A stretch of 21,922 nt of DNA from an uncultured Lachnospiraceae bacterium (GTDB lineage: Bacteria > Bacillota > Clostridia > Lachnospirales > Lachnospiraceae), in NCBI GenBank assembly GCA_910576895.1, contig CAJTJZ010000050.1, positions 1 through 21,922 of the forward strand. The letters run 5' to 3'. The translations under genes and the position numbers were made by a program. Numbering within the stretch: position 1 is the first letter of the stretch; each line of letters begins with the position of its first letter. This document shows, piece by piece, positions 1 through 7,310 of the stretch. Below the pieces are notes generated by a model. The model had not been told where the DNA came from. It did not search any database and saw only the letters and a list, made by a program, of their open reading frames with translations.

Positions 1-332
1 AAAACATTTTGAAATGGAATTGCCGCATCAGAAACCTCTGATATGAAAACTTCCTCCTCAGCAAGTTCAGTAATCAATTCTATCTGTTCTTTACTGATTG
101 CCAATGCAAAATAACGCTTACCAATCCTTACAATTTGAAGGAACTGATTATTATTGATACGAAATACTTCAATTAATTTAATATTTCTATCTTTGGAATG
201 GTATGCATTATTTTGTGTTTTTCCAACAAGGACAGAAGCTGCATATGCCGCCGCTAAAATAATCAGAAAAACAACAATAATGCCAACTAACTGTAACACA
301 TTCTGAAGGGAACTGTATACTGACAAAAACAT
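1..332 (-). CDS. fliO: Flagellar export-apparatus protein FliO/FliZ family, N-terminal part (runs off the left edge)
   Basis: The first 110 codons are present and the 3' end lies outside the window. The protein starts MFLSVYSSLQNVLQLVG and has one strong membrane segment at about residues 12-36. A basic, beta-rich cytoplasmic part follows (RIGKRYFALAISKEQIELI), which resembles the FliO/FliZ family that helps assemble the FliPQR export gate. The gene follows cheY, where B. subtilis fliZ sits, and fliP, fliQ and fliR would be expected next. The ATG lies 4 nt after the cheY stop codon and has only a weak AGG-type ribosome binding site, so translational coupling to cheY is likely. A perfect short palindrome overlaps this junction. 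FliO is poorly conserved, so the call rests on topology and position together. Confidence 0.8.
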   Translation of the reverse strand, partial: MFLSVYSSLQNVLQLVGIIVVFLIILAAAYAASVLVGKTQNNAYHSKDRNIKLIEVFRINNNQFLQIVRIGKRYFALAISKEQIELITELAEEEVFISEVSDAAIPFQNV

Positions 333-336
333 AGGC

Positions 337-699
337 TTAGCCTATTGCTTTCTTTACTGCCTCAAGTACACGATCTGCTTGGAATGGTTTTACAATAAAA
401 TCCTTTGCTCCAGATTGAATGGATTCAATTACCATTGCCTGCTGACCCATAGCAGAACACATAATAATCTTTGCATCTGCATCTACTTCTTTAATTTTTT
501 TCAATGCCTGAATGCCGTCCATTTCTGGCATGGTGATATCCATCATAACAAGATCCGGTTTTGTTTCATTATATTTTTCCACTGCTTTTTGCCCGTTTTC
601 TGCTTCACCGGCAATGTTATAACCATTCTTTGTAAGAATATCCTTAATCATCATCCTCATAAATGCTGCATCATCACAAATTAAAATATTTTTTGCCAT
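337..699 (-). CDS. cheY: Chemotaxis response regulator CheY
   Basis: This is a single-domain receiver of 120 residues. It has the acidic pair D9-D10, the phospho-acceptor D54 in MMDITMPEMDG, the switch residue S82 (CSAMG) and K104 in the FIVKPF motif. F101 takes the place of the aromatic switch residue Tyr106 of E. coli CheY. Phosphorylated CheY binds the FliM/FliY switch and changes motor rotation. There is no output domain. Translation could begin six codons upstream, but that ATG overlaps the GGAGAG ribosome binding site; the ATG of MAKNILIC is correctly spaced behind it and is preferred. The gene lies directly after fliY, its predicted target and phosphatase, as in the B. subtilis fla/che operon. 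All catalytic residues are present, so it should be active. Confidence 0.95.
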   Translation of the reverse strand: MAKNILICDDAAFMRMMIKDILTKNGYNIAGEAENGQKAVEKYNETKPDLVMMDITMPEMDGIQALKKIKEVDADAKIIMCSAMGQQAMVIESIQSGAKDFIVKPFQADRVLEAVKKAIG

Positions 700-755
700 A
701 ATACTCTCTCCTATCATTTTTATTTCTAAAAATCAGAGGTCATATTTACTAACCC

Positions 756-1961
756 CTAATGAACAACCTCTGTTACGCGGATACCAAAGTTTTCTTCAAT
801 AACAACAACCTCGCCCTTAGCAACAAATTTACCATTTACAAGAACATCAACTGGTTCACCTGCAAGTTTATTTAACTCAATAATTGTACCCGGCGAAAAA
901 TCTAAGATTTCCTTAATTGATTTATTTGTTCTTCCAAGTTCTACGGTTACTTCCAAAGGAACATCCATAATTAAATCAATATTTTCTGTCTGTGCCAATG
1001 GGTTAATTCCCGGATTAAATGGTTGAAATTGTGCCGGCTGGACATTGATATCTCCCATAACCGGCTGCATATATGGCATTTGATACCCCATTTGTGGTTG
1101 TGCCATCATTTGCGGCTGCATTTGCTGTGGCTGCATCATTGGTTGTGCCATCTGTTGTTGCGGCTGCATCATTGGCTGTTGTGGCTGTGGTGCTGCCGCC
1201 TGCGGAGCCTGTTGTGGTGCAGCTTGTGGAGTTGGAGCTGGGGCAGGAGCAGATGCTTCTTCACTCTCACCTGAAAATTTCTTATATAAACTCCTTGCAA
1301 AATCAAATGGATACAACTGCATAATCTGGCTATCTACTAAGTCGCCAATTTCCATACGGAAAGAAACAATAACAAACTCATCTTCTAAAAAGTCAGATAA
1401 TTCCGATTCCACAATGGAATCATTTAAATCAATCAAGCTCGCTTTTGGCGGACTAATATCAACCTTTCTTTCTAACATAGATGATAATGATGTTGCAGCA
1501 CTTCCCATCATCTGGTTCATAGCTTCGCCAATTGCACTTAAGTGCAATTCACTTAGCTCATCTGATGTATTTGTTCCATCACCGCCCATCATAAGGTCAG
1601 TAATTACTTTTACATCAGATTCTTTTAAAATCAATACATTATTCCCATCCAGTCCAACTGTATAGGATAAGCTAATAAATACACATGGTCTGTCATAAAG
1701 GCTTGACAGTTTTGTTAAAGTACCATAACTGACAACAGGTGTTGTAATTACCACTTTTTGATTTACTAAAGTGGAAAGTGTCGTCGCGGCAGTTCCCATA
1801 CTGATATTGGCAATCTCTCCCAACGCATCCTTTTCATTATCTGAAAGGCTTTGTTTTATTTCGCCATCCCCATCTGAACCCGACTGCCCACCTTCATCTG
1901 AATCCATACCATTTAACAGGGCGTTAATTTCGTCCTGGGATAACATATCCATGCCATCCAT
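756..1961 (-). CDS. fliY: Flagellar switch protein FliY (CheC-type phosphatase fused to FliN)
   Basis: The protein has 401 residues in three parts. The N-terminus carries LSQDEINALLNG, a CheY-P docking peptide like that of FliM. Residues about 40-225 form a CheC-like domain with two E-x-x-N phosphatase motifs (GEIANISMG with E49/N52, and GEAMNQMMG with E146/N149), so both sites look competent to remove phosphate from CheY-P. A low-complexity linker rich in Pro, Gln, Met and Ala follows at about 236-323. The C-terminal SpoA/FliN domain (326-401, starting near DLIMDVPLEVTVELG) builds the C-ring. The ATG chosen sits behind the GAGGAGGAG ribosome binding site, which lies inside the last codons of fliM; the longer reading frame from a TTG would consume that site. 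The gap to fliM is 4 nt. Confidence 0.94.
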   Translation of the reverse strand: MDGMDMLSQDEINALLNGMDSDEGGQSGSDGDGEIKQSLSDNEKDALGEIANISMGTAATTLSTLVNQKVVITTPVVSYGTLTKLSSLYDRPCVFISLSYTVGLDGNNVLILKESDVKVITDLMMGGDGTNTSDELSELHLSAIGEAMNQMMGSAATSLSSMLERKVDISPPKASLIDLNDSIVESELSDFLEDEFVIVSFRMEIGDLVDSQIMQLYPFDFARSLYKKFSGESEEASAPAPAPTPQAAPQQAPQAAAPQPQQPMMQPQQQMAQPMMQPQQMQPQMMAQPQMGYQMPYMQPVMGDINVQPAQFQPFNPGINPLAQTENIDLIMDVPLEVTVELGRTNKSIKEILDFSPGTIIELNKLAGEPVDVLVNGKFVAKGEVVVIEENFGIRVTEVVH

Positions 1962-1965
1962 ATCT

Positions 1966-2943
1966 TCACTCCTCCTCAATGATAGAAACTACACGCACAG
2001 CATAAGAATCCCCTGCTGCACCCGGAAGTGCTTTAAATTTCTTTATACTTCCTACATATACATCCAATTCCTCATCTACTTTTGAATTAAGACGAATAAT
2101 ATCCCCCATCTGTAAATTAATAAAGTCATTTACAGAAACTGTGCTTTTTCCAAGTACTGCACGTACTGGAATTTTTGCTCTAGAAAGTGTACTTTCAATG
2201 ACTTCACGGTAAGAATCATTATTGCTTGCCTGCATTGTGGAATACCAAAACTTTGTATTTAATTTATCCACTACAGACTCCACACAGGAATACGGAATAC
2301 AAACATTCATCAAACCTTCTACATCACCAATCGTTACATTCATGGTAACAATCGCTGTCATTTCACTTGGAGAAACAATTTGTGCAAACTGTGAATTTGT
2401 CTCAATTCTTTCCAAACGTGGTTCTATTGCAGTAACACTTGCCCATGGTTCTACTAAAAGACTCGTACAGACATTGACAATCTTTTCTAAAAGAATTAAC
2501 TCAATTTCAGAAAATTCCCTAGAACGATCAAGCGGCACTCCACGTCCTCCCAGTAATCGATCTACAATTGCATATCCCAAACTGGCGGCCAGTTCAATTA
2601 AAATATTCCCCTCTAATGGTGCAAAATCAACAATACCAAGAAGCACCGGATTGGATAATGCATTCGTAAATTCAAAATAAGTAATGGCTTCTGAGTTCAT
2701 AACTTCAATTTGTACATTCTTTCTCAGATATCCCGGAAGATTCGTTGATAGAAGCCGGCCAAAATGTTCAAAAATAAATTCCAGAGTTTTCAGATGATCC
2801 TTTGCAAATTTAGAAGGACGAGCAAAATCATAATCCTTAATCTGTCTTTCATCCTTTTCTTTCATGTCGTCAGCATCTAATTCTCCACTATCCAGTGCAT
2901 TTAGCAGACGGTCAATCTCCTCTTGGGATAAAACATCGCTCAT
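1966..2943 (-). CDS. fliM: Flagellar motor switch protein FliM
   Basis: The protein has 325 residues, normal for FliM. Residues 5-17 (LSQEEIDRLLNAL) are the CheY-P binding peptide. The middle domain includes DRLLGGRGVPLD and the EFSEIE segment typical of the CheC-like fold of FliM, which contacts FliG. The C-terminal SpoA domain (about 250-323, with NDFINLQMGDIIRLN) pairs with FliY/FliN in the C-ring. The ATG has a good ribosome binding site (AGAGGTGAG). A 174-base gap separates it from fliL and carries an extended -10 promoter candidate just before fliM, so the switch genes may have their own transcript. The GAGGAGGAG at its 3' end serves as the fliY ribosome binding site. Confidence 0.96.
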   Translation of the reverse strand: MSDVLSQEEIDRLLNALDSGELDADDMKEKDERQIKDYDFARPSKFAKDHLKTLEFIFEHFGRLLSTNLPGYLRKNVQIEVMNSEAITYFEFTNALSNPVLLGIVDFAPLEGNILIELAASLGYAIVDRLLGGRGVPLDRSREFSEIELILLEKIVNVCTSLLVEPWASVTAIEPRLERIETNSQFAQIVSPSEMTAIVTMNVTIGDVEGLMNVCIPYSCVESVVDKLNTKFWYSTMQASNNDSYREVIESTLSRAKIPVRAVLGKSTVSVNDFINLQMGDIIRLNSKVDEELDVYVGSIKKFKALPGAAGDSYAVRVVSIIEEE

Positions 2944-2962
2944 TACTTCTCACCTCTAATTC

Positions 2963-2971
2963 ATTATATCA
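2963..2971 (-). promoter_or_regulatory. Candidate extended -10 promoter before fliM
   Basis: Read on the minus strand, the bases are TGATATAAT, a full TGnTATAAT extended -10 element. Spaced 17 nt upstream is only a poor -35 (TTTATC), but extended -10 promoters tolerate that. A start site about 7 nt downstream would give a leader of roughly 13 nt that still contains the fliM ribosome binding site. The element lies in the longest intergenic gap of the window. AT-rich gaps produce TATAAT by chance, so confidence is moderate. Confidence 0.45.
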
Positions 2972-3069
2972 TATAATTTTATCAAGATAAAGCATTTTTT
3001 TACGTTTTTGAAAAAATCTTGTACTATTATGTCAAGATATTACATAATTTTTATAAAATACCTTTAAAT

Positions 3070-3108
3070 AACACTCTTTTCTATCGTTTATCTTCACAAA
3101 ATAGTGTT
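3070..3108 (-). other. Imperfect stem-loop in the fliL-fliM gap
   Basis: AACACT and AGTGTT arms pair, and after one mismatch four further A-T pairs extend the stem around a 17-nt loop. It begins 9 bases after the fliL stop codon. No U-tract follows on the coding strand, so it does not look like an intrinsic terminator. It could protect the 3' end of the upstream message or be chance in AT-rich DNA. Confidence 0.3.
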
Positions 3109-3117
3109 CATTACCTA

Positions 3118-3660
3118 TTATTGATACTTAAGATTATTTACTGTAATATCACAAATCATAGCAGTTTCAAAATAACTATTCAACCGTTGCAAAGCATCCT
3201 TTTTAAGTTTAGAACGATCAGAGTCTTTTTGAATTTCCTCATAAGTACGTTGTCCTAACGTTGTAGAAACACATTCTATAACATAATTTCCATTGCTTGC
3301 AATTAATCCTATCACCTTTTTATAATCATCTGCTGTTTTATCTACAGTAAGTGTAATAGAATCATAAATAGCAACATGATTTACACTACTTTCAGTATCT
3401 TTTTTTAAATTTACCATATTCTCTGTACCGCTTACATTGGTAATTGGCTCTAGGGTTTCCCTATTTTCAATTGGTACATCTCCTGCAATTTTCTCTGCAT
3501 TTGGATCTTCCAATTCCAGATTAATTACAGAAGCCACTTGTGTAATTAAATCATTTGTGCGATTTGCCATTGGAACAATAGAAAAAACAACAACTGCTGA
3601 TAATGCTAAATTAATTAGACATAAAGCAATGACTACTACTGTCAGAATATTCTTTTTCAT
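3118..3660 (-). CDS. fliL: Flagellar basal-body associated protein FliL
   Basis: The protein has 180 residues. One N-terminal membrane segment (about 5-30, MKKNILTVVVIALCLINL) is followed by a periplasmic-side domain ending DITVNNLKYQ, which matches the FliL pattern of a conserved C-terminal strand finishing in Gln. FliL surrounds the stator and supports stator recruitment or torque. It sits between motB and fliM. The GGGAGG ribosome binding site lies about 10 nt from the ATG, a little far. FliL sequences diverge strongly, so the call uses topology, length, the end motif and position. Confidence 0.85.
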   Translation of the reverse strand: MKKNILTVVVIALCLINLALSAVVVFSIVPMANRTNDLITQVASVINLELEDPNAEKIAGDVPIENRETLEPITNVSGTENMVNLKKDTESSVNHVAIYDSITLTVDKTADDYKKVIGLIASNGNYVIECVSTTLGQRTYEEIQKDSDRSKLKKDALQRLNSYFETAMICDITVNNLKYQ

Positions 3661-3691
3661 AAGATGATTTCCTCCCGTTTTCCATCAATAT

Positions 3692-4510
3692 CTATTTTTC
3701 GCTTATGGATGTCATAATCTTAACAACAACTCTTCTGTTTTTTGCCCTTCCCTGTGTTGTATTATTATTAGCAATTGGCTGATTTTCGCCATAGCCCGAG
3801 GTAGTAAGATTTTTTGCACTTAAGCCTGCATTATTTACAAGATAATCATAAACAGAACCAGAACGTGCTGCAGAAAGTGCCATATTACTTGTATAACGAC
3901 TTCTGTTGGAAATAGGAACATTATCGGTATGTCCCTCAATTCTAATTTCAAACTTGGAAAATTTCTTTAAAATAACGCCAAGCTTTCCAACCACCGGTTT
4001 TGCATCCTCCATAATATCAGCACTGCCTGACTGAAATAAAATACCACCTTTCATTGACAACATCACATATTGAAAATCTGCATCCATTTCAACATCAATC
4101 ACAGAATCCACTCCATTGTCCTGAAGCTCTTTTTTCACCTTTTCATATTGTGCTTGTGTTTCCTCTTTCTGTTCTTCTTCTTTCTTTTTCTCATACTCTT
4201 TTTCTATATCTGCTTGTGTTTCTGACTCGCTTGCCACACCAAGATTGGAAAAATAAACACCAAGATTATTTAGCTGTCTAACACCACTTGCTATCAGTTC
4301 TCCTTCTCCAACAGAAGAACCACCAGCACTAAAAATACTAAAGCTACTTGCAAGGGATTGTGCCAATTCTTCAAATTTTGCAGTATCTGTACTTGACATC
4401 GCAAATAAAAGCACAAAGAAACAAAGCAGAAGATTCATCAAATCACTAAAGGTCGCCATCCACGCCGGAGAACCAGCAGGTGCTTCTTCTTGTTTCTTCT
4501 TTTTTGCCAT
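3692..4510 (-). CDS. motB: Flagellar motor stator protein MotB (PomB-like)
   Basis: The protein has 272 residues. A basic start (MAKKKKQ) is followed by one membrane helix with the ion-binding aspartate D23 in WMATFSDLMNLLLCFFVLLF. A linker contains a highly charged probable coiled coil (about 98-130). The C-terminal OmpA-like peptidoglycan-binding domain has GHTDNVPI (193-200), an LSAARS segment (212-217) and AKNRRV (256-261). MotB anchors the stator to the cell wall and carries ions with MotA. The LLLCFFVLL segment resembles sodium-type PomB; that is an inference. The ATG overlaps the motA stop codon by one base (TAATG), so the two are translationally coupled. The ribosome binding site is inside the end of motA. 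Confidence 0.95.
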   Translation of the reverse strand: MAKKKKQEEAPAGSPAWMATFSDLMNLLLCFFVLLFAMSSTDTAKFEELAQSLASSFSIFSAGGSSVGEGELIASGVRQLNNLGVYFSNLGVASESETQADIEKEYEKKKEEEQKEETQAQYEKVKKELQDNGVDSVIDVEMDADFQYVMLSMKGGILFQSGSADIMEDAKPVVGKLGVILKKFSKFEIRIEGHTDNVPISNRSRYTSNMALSAARSGSVYDYLVNNAGLSAKNLTTSGYGENQPIANNNTTQGRAKNRRVVVKIMTSISEK

Positions 4511-5319
4511 TAAGCTTCTCCACCGCCTTCCTGTTGCTCTCCAACGCTCTCACGTACAGATGGTGCAAGGAAGGACTTCAGCTTTTCTTCAATAACACGA
4601 GGGTTTTCCCCTGCTTGTATAGATAAAAGTCCTTCTACCATAATTTCTTTCATCTGTACTTCTTTTGCATTATTCCCCTTTAATTTATTAGAAATTGGAG
4701 TACAAATCCAGTTTGCAAGGATAGAACCATAAAATGTTGTAATCAAGGCAACAGCCATAGATGGTCCTACAGTACTAACATCATCTAATGTTTTTAACAT
4801 GTTTACCAAACCAATCAAAGTACCAATCATACCCCAAGCAGGGCCAGCCGCTGCAAGCCCATCCCAAAATCCAATTGTTCCTTTATGACGTTCTTCCATA
4901 CAACTAAGTTCTGTTTCCAAAATACTTCTTACAAGCTCTGGATCAGTACCATCTACTACTAATAAAATTCCCTTTTTTAACAGCGGCTCATCAATTGCCT
5001 GTGCTGCTTCTTCCAATGCTAACAGCCCTTCTTTACGTGCTGTATTTGATAAATCAATGACTTTTTGAATCATTTCAGCCTCTGATGCTGAATACACTTT
5101 TGTAGCTAATCCAAAGCTTTTCAATCCCGCAATGAATGCCCCGATAGAATCTGATCCGGCAAGTGTTGCCATAAAAGAACCACCAAATGTAATCAGCATA
5201 GAAGGAACATGAATGAATGAAGCTGCTTTTGTAAAATCAACTGTACCTTCATCATAGACCATACCGAAAATCATCAATACAAAACTTGCTATCAAACCAA
5301 TGATTGTTGCAATATCCAC
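4510..5319 (-). CDS. motA: Flagellar motor stator protein MotA (PomA/MotP-like)
   Basis: The protein has 269 residues and four membrane segments, at about 2-22, 33-52, 158-178 and 188-207. Between the second and third is the cytoplasmic loop that pushes on FliG (ARKEGLLALEE). The third and fourth helices contain GMIGTLIGLVNML and GPSMAVALITTFYGSILAN. The paired threonines (TT) before the YG are the pattern I recall from sodium-driven PomA/MotP, so a sodium motor is a reasonable inference. The start is a GTG (MDIATIIGL) 9 nt behind GAGG. A GTG three codons earlier is also in frame but abuts the ribosome binding site and is less likely. Stator genes are inside the flagellar operon here, unlike in B. 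subtilis. Confidence 0.94.
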   Translation of the reverse strand: MDIATIIGLIASFVLMIFGMVYDEGTVDFTKAASFIHVPSMLITFGGSFMATLAGSDSIGAFIAGLKSFGLATKVYSASEAEMIQKVIDLSNTARKEGLLALEEAAQAIDEPLLKKGILLVVDGTDPELVRSILETELSCMEERHKGTIGFWDGLAAAGPAWGMIGTLIGLVNMLKTLDDVSTVGPSMAVALITTFYGSILANWICTPISNKLKGNNAKEVQMKEIMVEGLLSIQAGENPRVIEEKLKSFLAPSVRESVGEQQEGGGEA

Positions 5320-5356
5320 TAACTTCACCCTCTGCTCTCGTATTTTTTATGATTTA

Positions 5357-5596
5357 TTAATTTAAGGCATTGCTGCCATTATTTTCTATCTTCTTTTCCA
5401 TAAAATCCAAAATAGGTCTAAAAATCTCCATCCTATATAATATTACCCGATTTTTTATCTCTTGTCCACTTTCTTTTACAATTATTTTGTTTCCAGACAC
5501 CATAGTAATCGTTGTATCTGGTGTTTCTTCCACAAATTGAATTAATTCCGCATTAATCATAAGCTTTGTATTATTCATTCTAGTTACTTCAATCAT
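5357..5596 (-). CDS. flbD: Flagellar protein FlbD/SwrD
   Basis: The product is a small protein of 79 residues with the family core: IEVTRMNNTKLMINAELI, EETPDTTITMVSGNKIIVK and a late RVILYRMEIF. B. subtilis SwrD, from the same position in the fla/che operon, is known to raise motor torque and allow swarming; the mechanism is not clear. The gene lies between flgE and motA, fitting a role in stator function. It has no membrane segment. The ATG has a GAGG ribosome binding site 5 nt upstream. A strong hairpin sits in the 104-base gap separating it from flgE. Confidence 0.9.
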   Translation of the reverse strand: MIEVTRMNNTKLMINAELIQFVEETPDTTITMVSGNKIIVKESGQEIKNRVILYRMEIFRPILDFMEKKIENNGSNALN

Positions 5597-5629
5597 ATCA
5601 GCCTCAAATTATTTTTTATTATGTAATAA

Positions 5630-5675
5630 CTCCGCCGATAGGAAAGATTGCTCTTTCCTATCGAGAAAAACGGAG
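5630..5675 (-). other. Perfect intercistronic stem-loop between flgE and flbD
   Basis: The inner stem is a perfect 12-bp inverted repeat (CGATAGGAAAGA at 5636-5647 with TCTTTCCTATCG at 5652-5663) around a 4-base loop. Outside it, CTCCG (5630-5634) pairs with CGGAG (5671-5675) across an uneven internal loop. On the coding strand no run of T follows, so it is not a classic intrinsic terminator. It probably stabilises the 3' end of the hook-gene message or marks an RNA processing point, so that hook and motor genes are expressed at different levels; this role is inferred. Confidence 0.7.
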
Positions 5676-5700
5676 AAAAATTCAATAACTATCTTATTTA

Positions 5701-7227
5701 TTATCTCTTCAAATTAATTAATTCTTCTAATAAAGTATCTGTAACTGTAATAATTCTTGAGTTTGCTTGGAAACCTCTTTGTGTTGTAATCATAGAAGTA
5801 AATTCTCCTGCAAGATCTACATTGGACATCTCTAATACACCACTTGTAATTGTTCCTCCACTTAAAGATACTTCTACACCAATTCCATTAAAGTGTCCAG
5901 AATTTAATGTTGTTGTATACATATTCTGTCCCACAGATTCAAGGCCAGAAGGATTTGAGAAGGAAGCTGTTGCAATTTGGCCTAATAATTTGGTTTCACC
6001 ATTATCATAATTTCCATAAACCAGCCCCTCTTTATTTACAGCAATTCCTGTCATATTTCCCATCTTATGACCTGCACCAAGTCCTGTTTTTAAATTTCCA
6101 AAATTTGACTCAATATTTGTTGTTCCACTATTATTATACTTTGTAATTTGTGAAAAGTCTATGGAAACAGGAGAAAATACATTTCCTTCTTCTTCCGTTT
6201 CTGCTCCAATGGAAAGCACAACGCTAGAATAATCAGCTCCTTCTTCTGCTGAAAATTCTGTACCATTCTCATAAGAACCAACACCAACAAAAGCACCATT
6301 TGCCTGATCAAATACAAGATAAGCCTGCGGTGTAATTTCTGCTTCTTCTGAATAGCTTAATTCCCCTGTTTCTGGATCAACCGTAAAGTTTCCTGATTCT
6401 ACTTGTACTCCAGCAAAATTAATATTTACTGTTTCATTTAAAGCATAAACTGGCTTTCCATCATCTCCTGTTGTAGATGTGACTAAAATAGAATTACCAC
6501 TTTTATCTGTAATATTTTTTAATTCTACTGTATAAATATTCTTTGCAAGTGCATTGCCTTCCCCTTCTTCTGTTGCTGCTTGTTTTACGGCAAAACTTGC
6601 ATTATAATAATTACCAATTTTATCATAAAAGCCAACACTTAATGGATAACCAGAAGATTCTGTCAACTGTACAGAATTTTGATCAATATTACCGGAAAGA
6701 TAAACATCGGTAGTAGCTTCTGGATCGGAATAAAGCTGTTCTGGTGACATAACTGTAAGTGGTGTTACAATATCCTTTTGAATTGCTCCTGTTTCTTCGC
6801 TTACCTGCCATCCCATTACTTTACAGCCATAGGAATTGCATAGATTTCCTCCTGCGTCTATCTTAAAAGAACCATCTTTTGTAAAGTAATTTTGTGATCC
6901 ATTATTTACAATAAAGAAATTATCTCCATTAATCATAAGATCAAGTGCAGCGTCAGTACGTTCTGAACCGCCTGTTCCTTCAATATTTGCTGTAATTGCA
7001 GATACCGAAGCACCAAGTCCAATTTGTTTTGCATTTGTACCTGCAGAACCACTGGTAGCACTTGGTCCACTTGCATTTGCTGTTGTTTGATATAAAATAT
7101 CAGAAAAAGTTACTTTACTTGATTTAAAACCTACTGTATTTACATTAGAAATATTATTACCAATAACATCCATTCGTGTCTGATGTACCTTTAAACCAGA
7201 TACCGCAGACCCTAGTGATCGCATCAT
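5701..7227 (-). CDS. flgE: Flagellar hook protein FlgE
   Basis: The protein has 508 residues. The N-terminal rod/hook domain is clear (MMRSLGSAVSGLKVHQTRMD, then NNISNVNTVGFKSS), and so is the C-terminal one (the last 40 residues, with DLAGEFTSMITTQRGFQANS). Both helical ends polymerise the axial filament. A conserved segment near GGNLCNSYGCKVMGW leads into a variable, acidic, Thr/Ser-rich middle that would form the outer hook surface. Length and neighbours (flgD before, flbD after) favour the hook over the FlgF/FlgG rod proteins. The AAGGAGG ribosome binding site is 9 nt from the first of two adjacent ATG codons. The 96-base gap upstream contains alternative hairpins and a possible mini-ORF. 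Confidence 0.92.
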   Translation of the reverse strand: MMRSLGSAVSGLKVHQTRMDVIGNNISNVNTVGFKSSKVTFSDILYQTTANASGPSATSGSAGTNAKQIGLGASVSAITANIEGTGGSERTDAALDLMINGDNFFIVNNGSQNYFTKDGSFKIDAGGNLCNSYGCKVMGWQVSEETGAIQKDIVTPLTVMSPEQLYSDPEATTDVYLSGNIDQNSVQLTESSGYPLSVGFYDKIGNYYNASFAVKQAATEEGEGNALAKNIYTVELKNITDKSGNSILVTSTTGDDGKPVYALNETVNINFAGVQVESGNFTVDPETGELSYSEEAEITPQAYLVFDQANGAFVGVGSYENGTEFSAEEGADYSSVVLSIGAETEEEGNVFSPVSIDFSQITKYNNSGTTNIESNFGNLKTGLGAGHKMGNMTGIAVNKEGLVYGNYDNGETKLLGQIATASFSNPSGLESVGQNMYTTTLNSGHFNGIGVEVSLSGGTITSGVLEMSNVDLAGEFTSMITTQRGFQANSRIITVTDTLLEELINLKR

Positions 7228-7242
7228 ATCGCATTTCCTCCT

Positions 7243-7281
7243 TTATAATATCTGCACCTTTTCTGTCAGTCCAAGGCACAT
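7243..7281 (-). CDS. Possible 12-codon leader ORF before flgE
   Basis: An ATG preceded by GGAGG at a 4-nt spacing opens a 12-codon frame (MCLGLTEKVQIL) that stops just before the flgE ribosome binding site. The Shine-Dalgarno sequence is as strong as those of the real genes and overlaps one arm of a hairpin. It could be a leader peptide or chance; no homologue is known to me. Confidence 0.2.
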   Translation of the reverse strand: MCLGLTEKVQIL

Positions 7282-7310
7282 AAAGCCTCCATAAAAGCGG
7301 TCCGGCTTTT
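7282..7310 (-). promoter_or_regulatory. Two mutually exclusive hairpins upstream of flgE
   Basis: On the coding strand, the segment complementary to 7304-7310 can pair either with the one complementary to 7293-7298 (AAAAGC/GCTTTT, 6-base loop) or with the one complementary to 7282-7287 (AAAGCC/GGCTTT, 16-base loop). The second structure covers part of the GGAGG that precedes the possible leader ORF. No terminator U-tract follows. Both stems are only 6 bp, so a regulatory role is speculative. Confidence 0.3.

Noticed and set aside
1966..1979. Longer fliY frame starting inside fliM
   Set aside because: The upstream TTG would place the start within its own GAGGAGG ribosome binding site; the ATG at 1961 is correctly spaced.
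5634..5640. GCCGATA resembling a sigma-28 (motility sigma) -10 element
   Set aside because: It is on the plus strand, has no TAAA element at the proper distance, and is simply part of the perfect hairpin before flbD.
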